Shown: piece after piece, positions 62,248-64,000 of the stretch
How positions within the stretch are numbered: position 1 is the first letter of the stretch
Layout: the number at the start of each line of letters is the position of its first letter
Assembly (NCBI GenBank): GCA_026125285.1
Contig: JAHCLO010000004.1
Location: 1-64,000 of the forward strand
Direction of reading: 5' to 3'
Length of the DNA stretch: 64,000 bases
Source of the DNA: Verrucomicrobiia bacterium
Lineage (GTDB): Bacteria; Verrucomicrobiota; Verrucomicrobiia; Limisphaerales; JADLHS01
Notes under the pieces: generated by a model
Told to the model about the DNA's origin: nothing
Seen by the model: only the letters and a program-made list of their open reading frames with translations
Databases searched by the model: none
Position numbers and translations under genes: made by a program

Positions 62248-64000
62248 TTACTCCGCCTGCTGCTGTTGCCGTAGCTTTTTGCTTTCTTCAATGAGCTTCT
62301 GCTCCGCGTCGCGCGGCATTTCCTCGTAGTGGCTGAAATCGTCCGTATGCACCCCGCGGCCACCCGTCAGCGAACGCAGCGTGCTGGAGTAGCGGTAAAG
62401 CTCCTTGGCCGGCACGTGCGCCTTGATGACCTGGAAACTGCCGTCCACGTCCATGCCCTGAATCTTTCCGCGCCGGCTGGAGAGATCGCCCATCACCTTG
62501 CCCATGCAATCCTCGGGGATGCGGATTTCCACCGTGTGAATTGGCTCCAACATGCAAGGGCGCGCCGCCGTGAAAGCTTCCTTGAAGGCAAAATAACCCG
62601 CCACCTGGAAGGCAATGTCCTTCGAGTCCACCGGATGCATCTTGCCGTCGTAGAAGTCAATCTTCACGTCCACGACGCGGTAGCCTGCGATGATGCCTTC
62701 CTCGCACGCCTTGTTGACGCCCTTTTCCACGGACGGCACGAACACACGGTCCACGTTCTGGCCAACGAGTGATTGGGTGAATTCCACTCCCGTATCGCGC
62801 GGCTTCGGTTCGATACGCATCCACACTTCGGCGAACTGTCCGGCTCCGCCTGTTTGTTTCTTGTGACGATACTTCGACTCTCCCCGCGCTTTGATGGTTT
62901 CCCGATACTTCACCCGCGGCTCGGCCAGTTCCACGTGGACGTTGTAACGTCGCCGCAACCGGTCGGCAATGACCTCCAAATGCAATTCCCCCTGCGCGGA
63001 AAGCACGGTTTGATGCAATTCGCCATCCACATGATGCAGGAAGGTCGGGTCCTCGTGATGCAGCGCCGACAGGCCGGAGGCGATCTTGTCTTCCTCGCCC
63101 TTGCCGGTGCTCTTGAGCGAAGCGTGAATGTTGGGTCGCGGATAAACCACCTTTGGCAGCGACACGGGTTTCTTGCCGCCGCACAGCGTGTTGCCGGTGT
63201 GCGTATCCTTGAGTTTCACCACCGCTGCGATGTCGCCGGCGTTCAACACAGGAACGGATTCGCGGTTCTTGCCGTTGAGCAGGTAAATCTGCCCGATCTT
63301 CTCCGTGCTGCGCTTGTCGGTGTTGACAAGCTCCGACCCAAACCTGATCTGGCCCGAATAAAGCCGGAAGAACGAGAGTTCACCGAACTGCGCCTCACTC
63401 ATGGTCTTGAACACATAACACACCGGATCGGGGTCGGTGAGTGACAATTCCACGTCCTTGCCGTCCGCGTCGTGCGCCTCGACTTTGGCACGGTCCACTG
63501 GCGACGAACCATACTTGGCGATGAAATCCATCAACCGCGCCACGCCGATGTTGTTCTCCGCCGAGGTGCAGAACACCGGCACGAACGACTGCTTCTGGAT
63601 GGCCGCATGCAAGCCCGCGCGCAACTCCTCCTCGGTCAGCGTGCCCTTCTCCATCCACTTCTCCATGAGCGTGTCGTCAGACTCGGCGATGTATTCGATC
63701 AACCGCTCGTGCGCCTGCGTGACGCGTTGCGCCCAGTCGCCTGTGGCGGGGGCTTCTGTGAACTTGCCGCTCCGGTCGTCCGCGTACGTGATCACCTCGC
63801 TGCGAATCACGTCGAGCAACTGATTGAAACCCGGCCCCGAGTTTATGGGCATGGCCAGCGGGAACACCCGTTCGCCGAAATGCGCGCGTAATTCGACCAA
63901 TTCGTTGTCAAAGTCCGCCTCCTCCTTGTCCAGGCCATTGACGACAATCATCTTCGGGATGCCGTACTGCGTCGCGTATTTCCAGACCGCGTCCGTGCCC
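62248..64000 (-). CDS. EF-G-like translational GTPase, 5' end outside the window
   Basis: The frame is open to the window edge, so the N-terminal part of the GTPase domain is missing. Visible from the edge: KMIVVNGLDKEEADFD, where the G4 motif normally NKxD reads NGLD, then PLAMPINSGPGFNQ, domain II (GELSFFRLYSGQIRFGSEL), domain III-IV (SAQGELHLEVIADRLRRRYN, QTGGAGQFAEVWMRIEP) and domain V (EPIHTVEIRIPEDCMGKVMG, RRGKIQGMDVDGSFQVIKAH). The sequence fits the second, EF-G-like group (FusA2) and not the ribosomal housekeeping EF-G. The C-terminus ends in a glutamine-rich helix. Confidence 0.88.
   Translation of the reverse strand, partial: GTDAVWKYATQYGIPKMIVVNGLDKEEADFDNELVELRAHFGERVFPLAMPINSGPGFNQLLDVIRSEVITYADDRSGKFTEAPATGDWAQRVTQAHERLIEYIAESDDTLMEKWMEKGTLTEEELRAGLHAAIQKQSFVPVFCTSAENNIGVARLMDFIAKYGSSPVDRAKVEAHDADGKDVELSLTDPDPVCYVFKTMSEAQFGELSFFRLYSGQIRFGSELVNTDKRSTEKIGQIYLLNGKNRESVPVLNAGDIAAVVKLKDTHTGNTLCGGKKPVSLPKVVYPRPNIHASLKSTGKGEEDKIASGLSALHHEDPTFLHHVDGELHQTVLSAQGELHLEVIADRLRRRYNVHVELAEPRVKYRETIKARGESKYRHKKQTGGAGQFAEVWMRIEPKPRDTGVEFTQSLVGQNVDRVFVPSVEKGVNKACEEGIIAGYRVVDVKIDFYDGKMHPVDSKDIAFQVAGYFAFKEAFTAARPCMLEPIHTVEIRIPEDCMGKVMGDLSSRRGKIQGMDVDGSFQVIKAHVPAKELYRYSSTLRSLTGGRGVHTDDFSHYEEMPRDAEQKLIEESKKLRQQQQAE

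Overview
The window is about 60 % GC bacterial chromosome. It most resembles Verrucomicrobiota of the Limisphaerales/Pedosphaera type. The indications are tandem GloVer-repeat and HAF-repeat exported proteins, a PEP-CTERM protein, Sig-70_X6-type ECF sigma factors paired with Ser/Thr kinases, an alternative complex III (ACIII) operon, and many dispersed palindromic repeats. Family names rest on motif recognition in the translations; no database search was run.

Layout. 1-2.6 kb: exported small proteins (STN-repeat protein, TlpA-like thioredoxin, lipoprotein). 2.6-6.7 kb, minus strand: secreted amidohydrolase fused to a CBM9-like domain, PIG-L deacetylase, zinc-ribbon HExxH protein. 6.8-8.7 kb: an HNH endonuclease pair whose nuclease carries an in-frame TGA, then recF. 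8.7-16.6 kb, minus strand: two tandem GloVer-repeat proteins, an HAF/FN3 protein and a secreted vanadium-type haloperoxidase. 16.8-20.6 kb: Ser/Thr kinase-TPR protein and its ECF sigma factor. 20.7-25.6 kb: trpS, a RelBE/ParDE-like toxin-antitoxin pair abutting a remnant of a type IIA topoisomerase B-subunit gene, and a GntR/ABC transporter operon. 25.7-28.6 kb: esterase, kdsD, pheA. 28.6-33.7 kb: a repeat-rich graveyard, a frameshifted LVIVD-repeat protein and an Asp-box-like exported protein.

33.9-40.2 kb is a decayed copy of a sigma-kinase regulatory module. A kinase-WD40 gene is split by an IS630-family element inserted at a TA dinucleotide. Removing the element plus one TA restores one 1357-codon frame. 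The same gene carries an in-frame palindromic repeat, and the adjacent sigma gene has an in-frame amber codon.

40.3-48.2 kb: deoC, PPi-type phosphofructokinase, PEP-CTERM protein, malate dehydrogenase, an aldehyde dehydrogenase homologue without catalytic residues, a glycoside hydrolase, YraN and a methyltransferase. 48.3-59.7 kb, minus strand: a compact ten-gene respiratory operon, actABCDEF, a small membrane protein, then CcoN-like, CcoO-like and cytochrome c genes. 60.0-64 kb: lepB, a multi-pass acyltransferase-like protein and the 3' part of an EF-G-like gene running off the edge.

The most unusual feature is the last part of the respiratory operon. The CcoN-like protein keeps the cbb3 subunit I sequence frame but has lost every histidine that would bind low-spin heme, high-spin heme or CuB. 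Its partner CcoO-like cytochrome c keeps heme-binding motifs and carries an extra alpha/beta-looking insert. This looks like a non-catalytic oxidase-derived module built into an ACIII complex.
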